From Ardenticatenales bacterium (GTDB lineage: Bacteria > Chloroflexota > Anaerolineae > Ardenticatenales > Ardenticatenaceae), in contig JACCSL010000534.1 in the NCBI GenBank assembly GCA_013812995.1, positions 1 through 19,198 of the forward strand: 19,198 nucleotides of DNA, written 5' to 3'. Shown here piece after piece: positions 1 to 8,728 of this stretch. Position numbers and translations under genes: made by a program. Numbering within the stretch: the first letter of the stretch is position 1; every line of letters begins with the position of its first letter. Below the pieces are notes generated by a model. It was not told where the DNA came from. It did no database searches and worked only from the letters and a program-made list of their open reading frames with translations.

Positions 1-2913
1 TCCCTGACCCATTAGCTCCTTGTAGCTCCCTGACTCGACGACTCGCCCCTCTTGCAAGACATAGATGCGATCAGCATTCATGATGGTGCTGAGGCGGTGA
101 GCAATAACAACACGCGTGGCCTGGAGATTGTCCAGGCTCTGGCTGACAATCGTCTGGGTGACATTATCCAGCGCGCTAGTGGCCTCATCGAAGAAGAGAA
201 TTCGTGGGCGATTGACGATTGCTCTCGCAATCAGCAGCCGTTGGCGTTGACCCCCTGAGATCGTACTTCCTCCCTCACTGACTAACGTGTGCATCCCCAT
301 CGGCATCTGTCGTATATCGTTTTCTAACCCTACAAGCCTGGAGGCTTCCCACGCATCATCAATCGTCAAATTCGAGGTACCAACAATATTAGATAGGATG
401 GTTCCACTCATAACCCGGCTATTTTGCAGCACCACGCCGATTTGCCGGCGTATAGACTGGATATCTAAGCCTGCTACAGCTTGCTGATCGTAGGCAATGA
501 CCCCGGAAGTCGGTTTTTCAAAACCGATGAGCAGGCGTAGCAGGGTCGATTTGCCAGACCCAGAGGACCCTACGAGTGCCACGAACTCACCGGGGTTGAT
601 CTCCATCGAGACATCATTAACAATCAGGGGACTATCCGGCTGGTAGCGAAAGAAGACATGGTTCAGTTCGATCTTACCCTGCAAGGGACCAGGGTCCATC
701 TTGCTATCGTCGGCTTCCGGTAGGGCTTGAAGGATGGGTTGCAGTCGCTCATAGCTGGGGACCACACTCAGGGTTGTCGTCAGGGCGGCACTCAGTTGGA
801 GCCCGGCCAGAAGAAGCTGACCGAACGCTGCATGGAACGCCAGAAATGAGCCTGTCGAGAGCGCGACATCGCTGGACAGCGCAAAAACGGCAAAGAGAAC
901 AAGGGTTGCAATGGTGGGGAAAGCTGCATTAAAGACCGAGAGGCGGGAACTGAGCATTCGAGCCTGATACGCCTGTCGGCGCTGCTCGCTGAAAGCGTCT
1001 GCCCAAAAAGCAAAGGTGCGGCTCTCCGCGCCCGCTACCCGGAACTTGGCAATGCCCTGAATGGCCTGAAGAACCAACCCGGACAACTGCCCTTCCAGTC
1101 GTGCCAGATGGCGCTGCCGCTGGACCTGGAAATACCCGATCAGGATGCTAACCAACGTCCCCGCCGCCACCAGGAGCAGGGCCACCCTAGCCAGCGCAGG
1201 ACTGTAGTAGAAGAGCAAAGCCAGGCTAAAGAGCAACAAGTTGCCAGCCAAGAGAGAGGTCATCGCCGTCCCGGCGATGGTCTTGCGAATCGTGTTGATT
1301 CCCATTGCCCGCAGACCTAGATCGCCAGCGGAGTAGTTGCGAAAGAAAGGCGTCGGAAGGCTGAGCAGGCGGTCCCAGATTGCTGCCTGGAGCGAGGTGT
1401 CCATTTTTCCCTCCAGTCGCAGTAGAGCAATGCTATGCGCCACCTGGAACATCGCGGCGGCTCCCGCCCCTGCCAACAGAGCCAGGCTGATTTGCAGAAG
1501 TTGAGGCCAGGCTGCGCCAGGGAGAATCCTGTCGAAGATAATCCCGATTGCCACCGGCGTGATGAGCCCCAACAATCCTACTGCCGTTGCCAGCAACAGC
1601 ACCATACTAAAGTCCAGTAAACGTCCTTGAAGACCGAATTTCAATAGATCGAGGGCCGAGAGCGGGCGGTGTGGCAGGGGCCGATAAAACATGTGGGCGA
1701 AGAGGGAGAGGGTGAGTGCAACCGCTTCTGTGACCGGCACGACTTCCTGAGTAACCGGATTATGGAGTTGATAGCGGGTCGCGGAAATCGGCAAGAGCGC
1801 AACAGGGTGATGATTTTCCTCGATATAGGCGAGCAAGGGACCATGATCCTGCTTCCACCATCCCTCGGCGAGGGCCACGCGGCGCATCCGAACATAGGAG
1901 GCACGGGTGATGGCCATGAGCGGGTCGCGCAGGGTGCGGGCTTGCCCCCAGTTGTTGGGTGTCCGAATGGCGATCCCTAACGTTTTACCGACTAGGCGGG
2001 ACGCTGCCAGCAGCGCGTCTTCTTCACGCTCGCCCAGAGGACGCGGGCGCAATCGACTTTCCAATATAGCCGCGAGCTGCGAAACAGCGTTTTCCAGATA
2101 CCACTGCTGATGATTGACCTTCTGCCGTAGCCATTCTTGCTCGACCTGCTTCTCCCTAGCACTTTTGACCAGCAACGTTTCCAGAAGCAGATGGTGGAAC
2201 TTATCCAGCGTTGACCAAGGATGCGCCCCCTCTAACCATGTCTGCGTTGGAATCGCCACTAGCTGGGTGACCCCCTGTGTCTGGAGCCAGCCATGATTGG
2301 ACAAAGGCAGGTAGCCATCGGGCTGGAGCACCCCAACCGCTTCTTCACCCAGAAAGAGCGTGCTTCCTGTCTCCTGCCTGATCCACACGACCCCGCGCTT
2401 GGGCCGCACGATTTGTCCGGCGGGCAACCGTATTTGATGGCCGGCCTCCAACAGCGCACAATCGTTGTCGATGCGCGTCTGGCTGACCCCGCGTACCAAG
2501 CCACCAATCCAGTTGTCCAGAAGGGTCGCGAGTGGGGGGTGGTAGAGCGGATCGGCTGCGAGCTCGATCAACCGCTCACGCTTCAATCGCAACAAGCGGG
2601 TGTTGTTGACTCCCACCGCCAGCAAGCCCATCACGGTACCTTCTTCTTGAATCTCCATCCCGAAGAAGGCATCTCCTCCCTCTGCCGTGTAGAGGTGCCG
2701 TCGGTGGCCTACAGGCTCACCGTCCTGCACCTGGACCGCGAAGATGTGAACCCTGCCGGAATATACCACCCACACGGAGGACGCACCGGAGAGAAGGAAC
2801 GGCTGGTTACTTCCTGCCTCGAAAAACGTGGCTTCCCGGTAGCGCAACTGGAGGAGGAACAACTCTTCCACGCGCTCTTTTTCGGTGGAATCTATCGGCT
2901 CTTGCTCGATCAT
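1..2913 (-). CDS. NHLM-type bacteriocin export ABC transporter, second (non-peptidase) permease/ATPase; 3' end cut by window edge
   Basis: The frame is open from the ATG at 2911-2913 to base 1, giving 971 codons with only a short tail missing. It is the second ABC protein of the NHLM export system (family as in TIGR03797) and should act in the membrane with the peptidase-ABC protein to export the mature peptide. The first ~130 residues form a beta-rich segment resembling a cyclic-nucleotide/cupin-like fold (WVVYSGRVHIFAV). A long linker follows, then membrane helices at roughly 430-690 (LLDFSMVLLLATAVGLLGLI). The nucleotide-binding domain has Walker A GSSGSGKST near 780, signature ISGGQRQRL near 886, Walker B ILFFDEATSALD near 905 and H-loop IAHRLS near 938. 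Its start codon overlaps the upstream stop as ATGA (2910-2913), so the two are translationally coupled. No C39 peptidase domain is present. Assignment is confident; the exact substrate is inferred from the neighbours. Confidence 0.93.
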   Translation of the reverse strand, partial: MIEQEPIDSTEKERVEELFLLQLRYREATFFEAGSNQPFLLSGASSVWVVYSGRVHIFAVQVQDGEPVGHRRHLYTAEGGDAFFGMEIQEEGTVMGLLAVGVNNTRLLRLKRERLIELAADPLYHPPLATLLDNWIGGLVRGVSQTRIDNDCALLEAGHQIRLPAGQIVRPKRGVVWIRQETGSTLFLGEEAVGVLQPDGYLPLSNHGWLQTQGVTQLVAIPTQTWLEGAHPWSTLDKFHHLLLETLLVKSAREKQVEQEWLRQKVNHQQWYLENAVSQLAAILESRLRPRPLGEREEDALLAASRLVGKTLGIAIRTPNNWGQARTLRDPLMAITRASYVRMRRVALAEGWWKQDHGPLLAYIEENHHPVALLPISATRYQLHNPVTQEVVPVTEAVALTLSLFAHMFYRPLPHRPLSALDLLKFGLQGRLLDFSMVLLLATAVGLLGLITPVAIGIIFDRILPGAAWPQLLQISLALLAGAGAAAMFQVAHSIALLRLEGKMDTSLQAAIWDRLLSLPTPFFRNYSAGDLGLRAMGINTIRKTIAGTAMTSLLAGNLLLFSLALLFYYSPALARVALLLVAAGTLVSILIGYFQVQRQRHLARLEGQLSGLVLQAIQGIAKFRVAGAESRTFAFWADAFSEQRRQAYQARMLSSRLSVFNAAFPTIATLVLFAVFALSSDVALSTGSFLAFHAAFGQLLLAGLQLSAALTTTLSVVPSYERLQPILQALPEADDSKMDPGPLQGKIELNHVFFRYQPDSPLIVNDVSMEINPGEFVALVGSSGSGKSTLLRLLIGFEKPTSGVIAYDQQAVAGLDIQSIRRQIGVVLQNSRVMSGTILSNIVGTSNLTIDDAWEASRLVGLENDIRQMPMGMHTLVSEGGSTISGGQRQRLLIARAIVNRPRILFFDEATSALDNVTQTIVSQSLDNLQATRVVIAHRLSTIMNADRIYVLQEGRVVESGSYKELMGQG

Positions 2914-5165
2914 GAGAATATCGACTCCCACAAGGATTCGAGGCGCGACTCTGATTCACTGGCTTCAGCGCGAATCAAACGCCGGTACGGTCCGTCAACA
3001 TGGTACAGCGTGTCATGGGCCCCGCGCTGTACGACTTTGCCCCGTTCGAGGACGATAATCTCATCACAATCCCGAATGGTACTCAACCGATGGGCAACAA
3101 TGAGGCAGGTGCAACCTCGCCGGCGTAGGTTATCATCAATAATCTTTTCGGTGATCGCATCCAGGGCGCTCGTGGCCTCGTCGAGCACGAGAATGGTGGG
3201 ATTGCTTACCAGCGCGCGGGCAATCTCCAATCGTTGGCGCTGACCCCCGCTGAAATTCCTTCCCCCCTCTTCCACTCGAAAATCGAAGCCGCCCGGCCTT
3301 GCCGTGATTTCCTCGTAGATGTAGGCATCTCTGGCAGCCTGCACCAGATGGCTTTCTGGAATGCTGCTGTCCCACAAGGTTAGATTCTCTCGGATGGTCC
3401 CCTCAAATAAAAAAATCTCCTGATCGACAGAGGCGAGCGAGTTGTGCAAAATGGCTGCCGGAACCTCTTCTCGCACTTTTCCATCCAAGAGAATGCGGCC
3501 CGCCAGAGGTCGGTAAAGCCCCGCTACCAACTTGGCCACCGTCGATTTGCCACTGCCGGATCCGCCCACCAGGGCCACACGCGTCCCCGGTTTCAGGGAA
3601 AGGTCGAAGTCCATAATCAACGGCGCTTCAAGACGACTGTAGCCAAACGAAATCCCCTGGAGATCAAGCTGCCCTGACAACTTGGTGCTGGAGAGAATTT
3701 CGTCGCTCCCCAACCCGGCTCCCGCTGCCTGGACATCAACCGGATAGCGAAGCACATCATCCAGACGACTCATATCGGACTGCACATCCTGTACGCGGCT
3801 GCCTAGCTGGACCAGCTGGTTGACAGGAGCCATGAAGCTGAACATTAGGGCCTGGAAGGCAACCAACATTCCAATGGTGAAATCTCCTTCCATCACTCGC
3901 CAGCCCCCGATCAACAGGATGGCGATGGTGTTCAAGGCGAGGAGGAAGGGGGGAATCGCAGAGAGGGTTTGGGTCGTCACCCCAAGACTCTGCTCGGCAT
4001 TGCTTACCTTTGCCTGTTGGCCCGCCCAGCGTGCAAAGAAATCCGACTCGCCTCCGGTTGCTTTGAGCGTTTCGATGGTTTGTAGGCCGGTATAGGCCGT
4101 GCCCATTAACTTCCCGCGCTCTTGCTGGAGACGATGGTTGCCATCCACCCGTTTGCGGGAGACATACCGCAGAGCAACCATGTTGAGGAGCGCGATTGCC
4201 ACGCCGATCAACGTCAGCAGTTGGTCATACTGGAACAAGAGCAGGGCAAAGAAACTAATCAGAATAATATTGAGAAAGGTCGTCGCCAGTTCACCGGACA
4301 ACAAGGTTGCCACACGGTCATTCAGCGCGATACGGGCACTGATCTCGCCGGGAGCTCGTTGCGTGAAAAACTCGACGGGGAGGCGCAACACATGCCAGAA
4401 AAAGCGGCTGGCGCTGCCTAAGGCCAGCTTCGTCTCAAGGCGAGTGAGATAGTACTGTTGAAGCCCGGTCAGCACTGCCAGTAGTAATGCGGTACCTCCC
4501 ATCGCGACCAGCAGGGGGACAATCCAGCCGTGGAAGCCACCAACCAGGATCTGGTCTACAAAGACGCGGGTAAAGGCAGGGATAACCAGGCCAGGGATGA
4601 CCATGAGCAGGCTGAGGCACACGATGAGGAGTAGGGTTGCTTCAGCGCCGCGAATCCTCGCCCGCAATGCTTTCAGCGTGCTGGGTTTTTGGCCACCCTT
4701 CGTAAAGTCGGGGCCAGGCTCAAACGCCATGACCACGCCTGTAAATGACGCATCAAACTCTTCCTCTGAGACAACACGAGGGCCAGTGCCCGGATCGTTG
4801 AGATAGACTTTGCCTCGGCCAAAACCTTCGACAACCAGGAAGTGATGAAAATTCCAGAAGACGATCATGGGCAAGGGTGTCGTCGAAAGCGCAGAAATTT
4901 GTTTGCGATACCCATGCGCATCCAGGCCGTAGCGGCGCGCCGCCTTCAGGATGTTGCTCGCCTTGCTTCCATCGCGCGATACCCCACACTCCATGCGGAG
5001 CTCTTCCAGCGGAACGTAGCGCCCATAGTACGACAGGATGATTGCCAGGGCCGCCGCCCCACATTCCACGGCTTCCATTTGCAGGATCGTCGGGGTACGG
5101 ACCCGTCGGTAGCGCTTGAAGAAGCTGAAGAAACGCATAATCTGCTGTCCAGCTACCTGTATCAT
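2910..5165 (-). CDS. NHLM-type C39 peptidase/permease/ATPase (LanT-like, double-glycine leader peptidase exporter)
   Basis: This 751-residue bifunctional exporter should cleave precursor leaders after Gly-Gly and move the product across the membrane (family as in TIGR03796). The N-terminal C39 peptidase shows its catalytic triad: Cys35 in QMEAVECGAAAL, His108 in WNFHHFLVVEGF, and Asp124 in LNDPGTG. Membrane helices follow at about 170-450 (LLLIVCLSLLMVIPGLVIPA and later). The ATPase carries Walker A GGSGSGKST near 535, signature FSGGQRQRL near 637, Walker B ILVLDEATSALD near 658 and IVAHRLS near 690. The ATG at 5163-5165 is preceded by GAGGAT, which overlaps the stop codon of the adaptor gene 10 bp upstream. 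A second in-frame ATG at codon 10 is less well supported. Both precursors in this window have AVAGG at the leader end, matching the expected cleavage site. Confidence 0.95.
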   Translation of the reverse strand: MIQVAGQQIMRFFSFFKRYRRVRTPTILQMEAVECGAAALAIILSYYGRYVPLEELRMECGVSRDGSKASNILKAARRYGLDAHGYRKQISALSTTPLPMIVFWNFHHFLVVEGFGRGKVYLNDPGTGPRVVSEEEFDASFTGVVMAFEPGPDFTKGGQKPSTLKALRARIRGAEATLLLIVCLSLLMVIPGLVIPAFTRVFVDQILVGGFHGWIVPLLVAMGGTALLLAVLTGLQQYYLTRLETKLALGSASRFFWHVLRLPVEFFTQRAPGEISARIALNDRVATLLSGELATTFLNIILISFFALLLFQYDQLLTLIGVAIALLNMVALRYVSRKRVDGNHRLQQERGKLMGTAYTGLQTIETLKATGGESDFFARWAGQQAKVSNAEQSLGVTTQTLSAIPPFLLALNTIAILLIGGWRVMEGDFTIGMLVAFQALMFSFMAPVNQLVQLGSRVQDVQSDMSRLDDVLRYPVDVQAAGAGLGSDEILSSTKLSGQLDLQGISFGYSRLEAPLIMDFDLSLKPGTRVALVGGSGSGKSTVAKLVAGLYRPLAGRILLDGKVREEVPAAILHNSLASVDQEIFLFEGTIRENLTLWDSSIPESHLVQAARDAYIYEEITARPGGFDFRVEEGGRNFSGGQRQRLEIARALVSNPTILVLDEATSALDAITEKIIDDNLRRRGCTCLIVAHRLSTIRDCDEIIVLERGKVVQRGAHDTLYHVDGPYRRLIRAEASESESRLESLWESIFS

Positions 5166-5175
5166 TCATCTATCC

Positions 5176-5994
5176 TCAAGGAAGAACCAGATCCACCGGG
5201 CGTTGTTCACCGATGATCACCGTGGCCGAGCCCAGCGTGCCGCTCTGGAGGGAATCCGCCGGCCCCTGGGAGGAAGACCACAGATATCCCGATGGGGTAT
5301 TTGGATCAGGGACGAGTTCGATCAGCACCTCGACGGGCGTCTCTCCTGCCCCCAGCGCACGAATCAACTCATCACTGCCGAGCGTGCGATACATTCCCTG
5401 GTAGGTCGCGGGAAAGTCTCCGACTGCGCCAACCTTTCCGAGCAAGAATCCAAACTCTTCGCGCCGCACCGTCGCGGGCGCGACCTGGACCGTCATCCCC
5501 GGCTCTATCTTTTTTCCATCCGCGGCAGGAACGTACATGAGCGCCTGTAGCTGAACCTTCTCGCCTACCAGTTCCAGGCTCATCAGCGACGCCCCGATGT
5601 CCACCAACGAGCCTTCGCTCGTGCGCAGTTCGAGAATGCGTCCATCATACGGACTGACAAGCTCCTGCCGCTCCGACTCTCCTGGTGCAACCAGATAGGC
5701 AACCACCTGGTCTTTATGGACGATATCGCCCGCTTGAACCAGAAGCTGGGAGACCTGGCCTGGATACAAACTAACGATATTTTTCACGCCGCCTGTCTTC
5801 AGCAGGATGGTAGGACCTGCAATCTGAATAGGAATCCGTCCTAGAAAGCCCCAGGCAATGACCGCCGCAAGAAGTGCTACCAGGGCCAGGAAGGCGAGCC
5901 ACCCGCGCGGGGTTGCCATCTGGGTCAACTCGTCGAACTGCTCCGGAGAGGCAAGGCGTTCAAGGGCTGCTTTGCGAAAGATCTGTTTGCTCAT
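5176..5994 (-). CDS. HlyD-like membrane-fusion adaptor, NHLM bacteriocin secretion protein
   Basis: This 272-residue periplasmic-adaptor type protein links the ABC exporter to the outside (family as in TIGR03794). A soluble N terminus of about 30 residues is followed by one membrane helix (GWLAFLALVALLAAVIAWGF, about 31-50). A biotinyl-lipoyl-like beta region comes next (VKNIVSLYPGQVSQLLVQAG, DIVHKDQVVAYL), then a beta-barrel-rich C-terminal part. It is shorter than classical HlyD proteins and lacks a long coiled-coil hairpin, as is usual for this family. The ATG at 5992-5994 has AAAGG six bases upstream. The gene lies 38 bp after the P450 gene and 10 bp before the peptidase-ABC gene, so it belongs to the same transcript. 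Its final codons contain the ribosome-binding site of the next gene. Confidence 0.9.
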   Translation of the reverse strand: MSKQIFRKAALERLASPEQFDELTQMATPRGWLAFLALVALLAAVIAWGFLGRIPIQIAGPTILLKTGGVKNIVSLYPGQVSQLLVQAGDIVHKDQVVAYLVAPGESERQELVSPYDGRILELRTSEGSLVDIGASLMSLELVGEKVQLQALMYVPAADGKKIEPGMTVQVAPATVRREEFGFLLGKVGAVGDFPATYQGMYRTLGSDELIRALGAGETPVEVLIELVPDPNTPSGYLWSSSQGPADSLQSGTLGSATVIIGEQRPVDLVLP

Positions 5995-6032
5995 TTATGG
6001 CCTTTGATGAAGGGGATCCGTGAGAGATACGG

Positions 6033-7211
6033 TTAAAGACAGACCCGGAGGGACCCACCCTGATAGAGCAGGGGTAGAGCCTCGTGGGCCATCAGGTGCA
6101 GGGTCGGTAGGCGCTGTAGCAGTGTGGCGAGCACCATCTGCAACTCCAGTCGAGCCAGGGGGGCACCGAGACAATAGTGAATGCCGTGGCCAAAACTGAG
6201 ATGGCGGTTGGAAAGGCGCTCAGGGTCGAACTCGTGGGGGCAAGCGAAGTGAGCCGGGTCGCGGTTGGTCGCTCCTAGCATCAGAGTCAGGCGTGCGCCA
6301 CTCGGGATGGACTGCCCCCCTATCTCAAGGGGCGAGCGGGCCACACGTACCACATGCTGCACCGAGGTATGATATCGAAGGAATTCCTCCACCGTGGGTT
6401 CTAACAGCGCGGGCGTTGTCTGCAACTGCTTCCAGCGGCTAGGCTGACGCAGTAAAGCATAGAACCCACTGCCCAGAAGCCGACTCGTGGTTTCATGGCC
6501 TACCAGCAGCAAGAAGGCGCAGTTGGAAACCAGACTTTCTTCACTGAGCGACGGTTGGTCAGCCAGGTAACTGATCAAATCGGGTTGCGGCTGCACCCGC
6601 CGCTCTGCGATCAGAGCCTGGAGGTCGACTTCCATTTCCTGAATCGTTTGCTGCATTGCCTGAATAGCCCCCGCGCCTCCCGCGCCTCCAAAATTGGCAA
6701 GGCTTCGGGACCAGCCGAGAAGGCGCTCCTCTTGCTCTCGCGGGATCCCCAACATTTCCCCAATGATCAGGGCCGGGAGCGGCCACGCCAAGGCTTGCAT
6801 CAAATCAAATGACGATTCTTCTACGGCATCATCCAGCAGCCGATCGATCAGTGCCTGGATCTGCGGACGAAGCTGGCTCACAAAGCGAGGCGTGAACGCA
6901 TAGGCCAGGAAACCGCGCAGTACCTCATGTTGGGGTGGATCCAGCGCCACGACCCAGTGAGTCATGAAACGGAAGATGGTGGCAAGCAGCGGGCGCAGCG
7001 AGGGAGAAACCTTGGACAGGTTCATCTCATCAAAGCGGGCCGCGGATACCCGAGGGTCCCTGAGGACCGTTGTAACATCATCGTACCTCGTCAGTACCCA
7101 GGAGTGCAAGGTCTCACTCCAATATACAGGGTGCTCCTGACGCAAATGCTCGAAATGTAGGTAGGGATTCGGGTGTCCGGCGGGCGGCAGAAGATTGTTT
7201 TTTGCAGACAT
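6033..7211 (-). CDS. cytochrome P450, peptide-tailoring oxidase
   Basis: A soluble bacterial class I-type P450 of 392 residues, numbered from the ATG at 7209-7211. The frame also allows a TTG start at 7230-7232, but neither start has a strong ribosome-binding site. The diagnostic motifs are intact: I-helix oxygen-activation GHETTS (Gly238-Thr242), ExxR as Glu276-Arg279 (EEFLRYH), and heme-binding FGHGIHYCLGAPLARLE with Cys347 as the iron ligand. There is no signal peptide or membrane anchor. It needs ferredoxin and a reductase, none of which are encoded here. It sits between the halogenase and the export genes, so it probably oxidises the lanthipeptide, by hydroxylation or aryl cross-linking. 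Neither predicted core contains proline, so it cannot act like MibO, the proline hydroxylase of the NAI-107 pathway. Its substrate is unknown. Family assignment is very secure; role is inferred. Confidence 0.93.
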   Translation of the reverse strand: MSAKNNLLPPAGHPNPYLHFEHLRQEHPVYWSETLHSWVLTRYDDVTTVLRDPRVSAARFDEMNLSKVSPSLRPLLATIFRFMTHWVVALDPPQHEVLRGFLAYAFTPRFVSQLRPQIQALIDRLLDDAVEESSFDLMQALAWPLPALIIGEMLGIPREQEERLLGWSRSLANFGGAGGAGAIQAMQQTIQEMEVDLQALIAERRVQPQPDLISYLADQPSLSEESLVSNCAFLLLVGHETTSRLLGSGFYALLRQPSRWKQLQTTPALLEPTVEEFLRYHTSVQHVVRVARSPLEIGGQSIPSGARLTLMLGATNRDPAHFACPHEFDPERLSNRHLSFGHGIHYCLGAPLARLELQMVLATLLQRLPTLHLMAHEALPLLYQGGSLRVCL

Positions 7212-7288
7212 GGTAAACCAGCGGGGTAGCAAGCACGAACACTTACTTGATCCATCCTATCGAAGTCGAGTAGAGGAGGAAAGGATCT

Positions 7289-8623
7289 TTAGGTAGTTGA
7301 CGGTGCAACCTCTTGATAGTGCATCCCCTGCCCGACTTCTGCGAAGCTGAGGGTGGAGAACAGGCCAAATTTGGAATCGTTTCGTTGACGTGGGAAAAGC
7401 TTTGTTTGTTCCTGCATCTCACTGTCCCGAATAGCGGCGAAAAGAGACTCAATTGCCGCAGCAAAGTTGTCTGGGGCTAGAACGGGATGAGGAAAAGAGA
7501 GGGCATTCTGCCAGAAGTGCTGGAACTCTTCCCTAACGTCCTGGTTCGTTTCTTCTGTCCAAGCCTTCTCGAAATTGCTCTGGGCAAAATGCCAGAAGGG
7601 GGAATTCCATTGGGCTCCTTGGGCATAGTGCCAGCCGATGAAGAAGGCGAGGCGTCGACCGTAGTTATACAGGTAACGGTTTACGGTTGCAATATTGTGC
7701 TCGCTAAGGGCGGGTTTTTGCCCACTGGAGGCCATCAGGGAGAGGGGCCAGCGGGATGCCACCCGGAGTTGGGTGAGTGTAAAACTAATACTCGTAGCCT
7801 CTAAGGGCTCAAAAAACGAAGCTCGATTGCCAATCTTAAAGACAGTCCCATCAAAGAAGCTACGACTGATAAAGTTAGGGAACGTCAACTGGCGCGGTTC
7901 ACCCTTGATAGGAACACCCTCCGTCTGCAAAAAGGCGGCGAGGTCTTCTTCGATATCGGCGGGCGTATTGATGGTATTGTTATAAATATAACCGTAGGCA
8001 GTACGGTGGAGCAGCGGAATGATGAAGACCCAGCCATGGGGGCGCGCAACAGAACGGGTTGCCCGTTGATAGGCGGTCGGCGGCCCCTGCCGTATCAAGG
8101 CCGCATTAGTAGGAATCGCCGATTGAAGGAGATGCTCTTCTTCAACAAGTGGCGGAAATCCGCGAGCGTCAAAGACAAAGTCCACCTGTAACGAACTGTC
8201 ATCCGCAAAAACGATGGTGGCGCTTACCCCGTCACTTACTATCTCGTCCACGCGTTTTGATATCTGTTGGGCGACCACATACTCTTGCAGAAGCTTCACT
8301 AATTCATCAGCCGCAAAGTGATAGGCGTACTCCTGCCCAACAGGATAGAAGTTGTGCATAAATAGCGGATGGGAGGGTCCCCAGTTTTCAAAGCGAATGG
8401 CATACTTGCGTGTCATATGACAGCGCTGCTGCAAGAGCTCGCTATCCACCCCGGTCATTTCATGCAACCAGTGCTGGACATCAGGCGTGGTGCCTTCCCC
8501 TACACCGATGGTGGGAATGGATGGATCATAAATGTGATATAGATCAAATGAAGGAAAGGTTTTTGTGAGATGCAACGCGGCCATAAAACCAGCCGTTCCG
8601 CCACCGAGTACAGCAACTTTCAT
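7289..8623 (-). CDS. flavin-dependent halogenase (tryptophan-halogenase family)
   Basis: This 444-residue protein probably chlorinates or brominates an aromatic ring using FADH2, oxygen and halide. The start is placed at the ATG 8621-8623 because AGGGAG (8630-8635) lies six bases upstream; an in-frame ATG at 8650 would add nine residues. The FAD-binding GGGTAG is at residues 7-12 and IGVGEGTTPDVQHWL follows at about 39-53. Lys73 in TRKYAIRFENW aligns by eye with the catalytic lysine of PrnA/RebH (Lys79). Glu274 in FFEPLEATSISF aligns with the catalytic glutamate (PrnA Glu346). The usual WxWxIP motif appears as GWVFIIP, so the second Trp is Phe. It is shorter than typical free-tryptophan halogenases (~500-540 residues), consistent with a different substrate. 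The first core residue of both precursors is Trp, a likely target by analogy with MibH. No flavin reductase gene is in the window. Confidence 0.88.
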   Translation of the reverse strand: MKVAVLGGGTAGFMAALHLTKTFPSFDLYHIYDPSIPTIGVGEGTTPDVQHWLHEMTGVDSELLQQRCHMTRKYAIRFENWGPSHPLFMHNFYPVGQEYAYHFAADELVKLLQEYVVAQQISKRVDEIVSDGVSATIVFADDSSLQVDFVFDARGFPPLVEEEHLLQSAIPTNAALIRQGPPTAYQRATRSVARPHGWVFIIPLLHRTAYGYIYNNTINTPADIEEDLAAFLQTEGVPIKGEPRQLTFPNFISRSFFDGTVFKIGNRASFFEPLEATSISFTLTQLRVASRWPLSLMASSGQKPALSEHNIATVNRYLYNYGRRLAFFIGWHYAQGAQWNSPFWHFAQSNFEKAWTEETNQDVREEFQHFWQNALSFPHPVLAPDNFAAAIESLFAAIRDSEMQEQTKLFPRQRNDSKFGLFSTLSFAEVGQGMHYQEVAPSTT

Positions 8624-8660
8624 CTTTTTCTCCCTGACGCTGAAGATCACCCACTAATCC

Positions 8661-8703
8661 GAATCGCGCCCGATAGGCTTATTTATCCTATCGGGCGCGA
8701 TTC
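8661..8703 (-). promoter_or_regulatory. perfect 17-bp stem-loop between precursor and tailoring genes
   Basis: The arms are 8661-8677 (gaatcgcgcccgatagg) and 8687-8703 (its exact reverse complement), separated by a 9-base loop. It lies 25 bases after the stop of the downstream precursor gene and 37 bases before the halogenase ATG. No U-run follows on either strand, so it is not a textbook intrinsic terminator. Its position suits a partial terminator, or an RNA 3'-end stabiliser that raises precursor mRNA over enzyme mRNA. The structure is certain from sequence; the function is inferred. Confidence 0.8.
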
Positions 8704-8728
8704 AAGCGAATATAGAGATCTTTACGGA

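Noticed and set aside
2293..3243. Plus-strand open frame of 316 codons
   Set aside because: It lies antisense to both ABC transporter genes, shows no family motif, has biased composition of a reverse-frame shadow and no ribosome-binding site that I can see.
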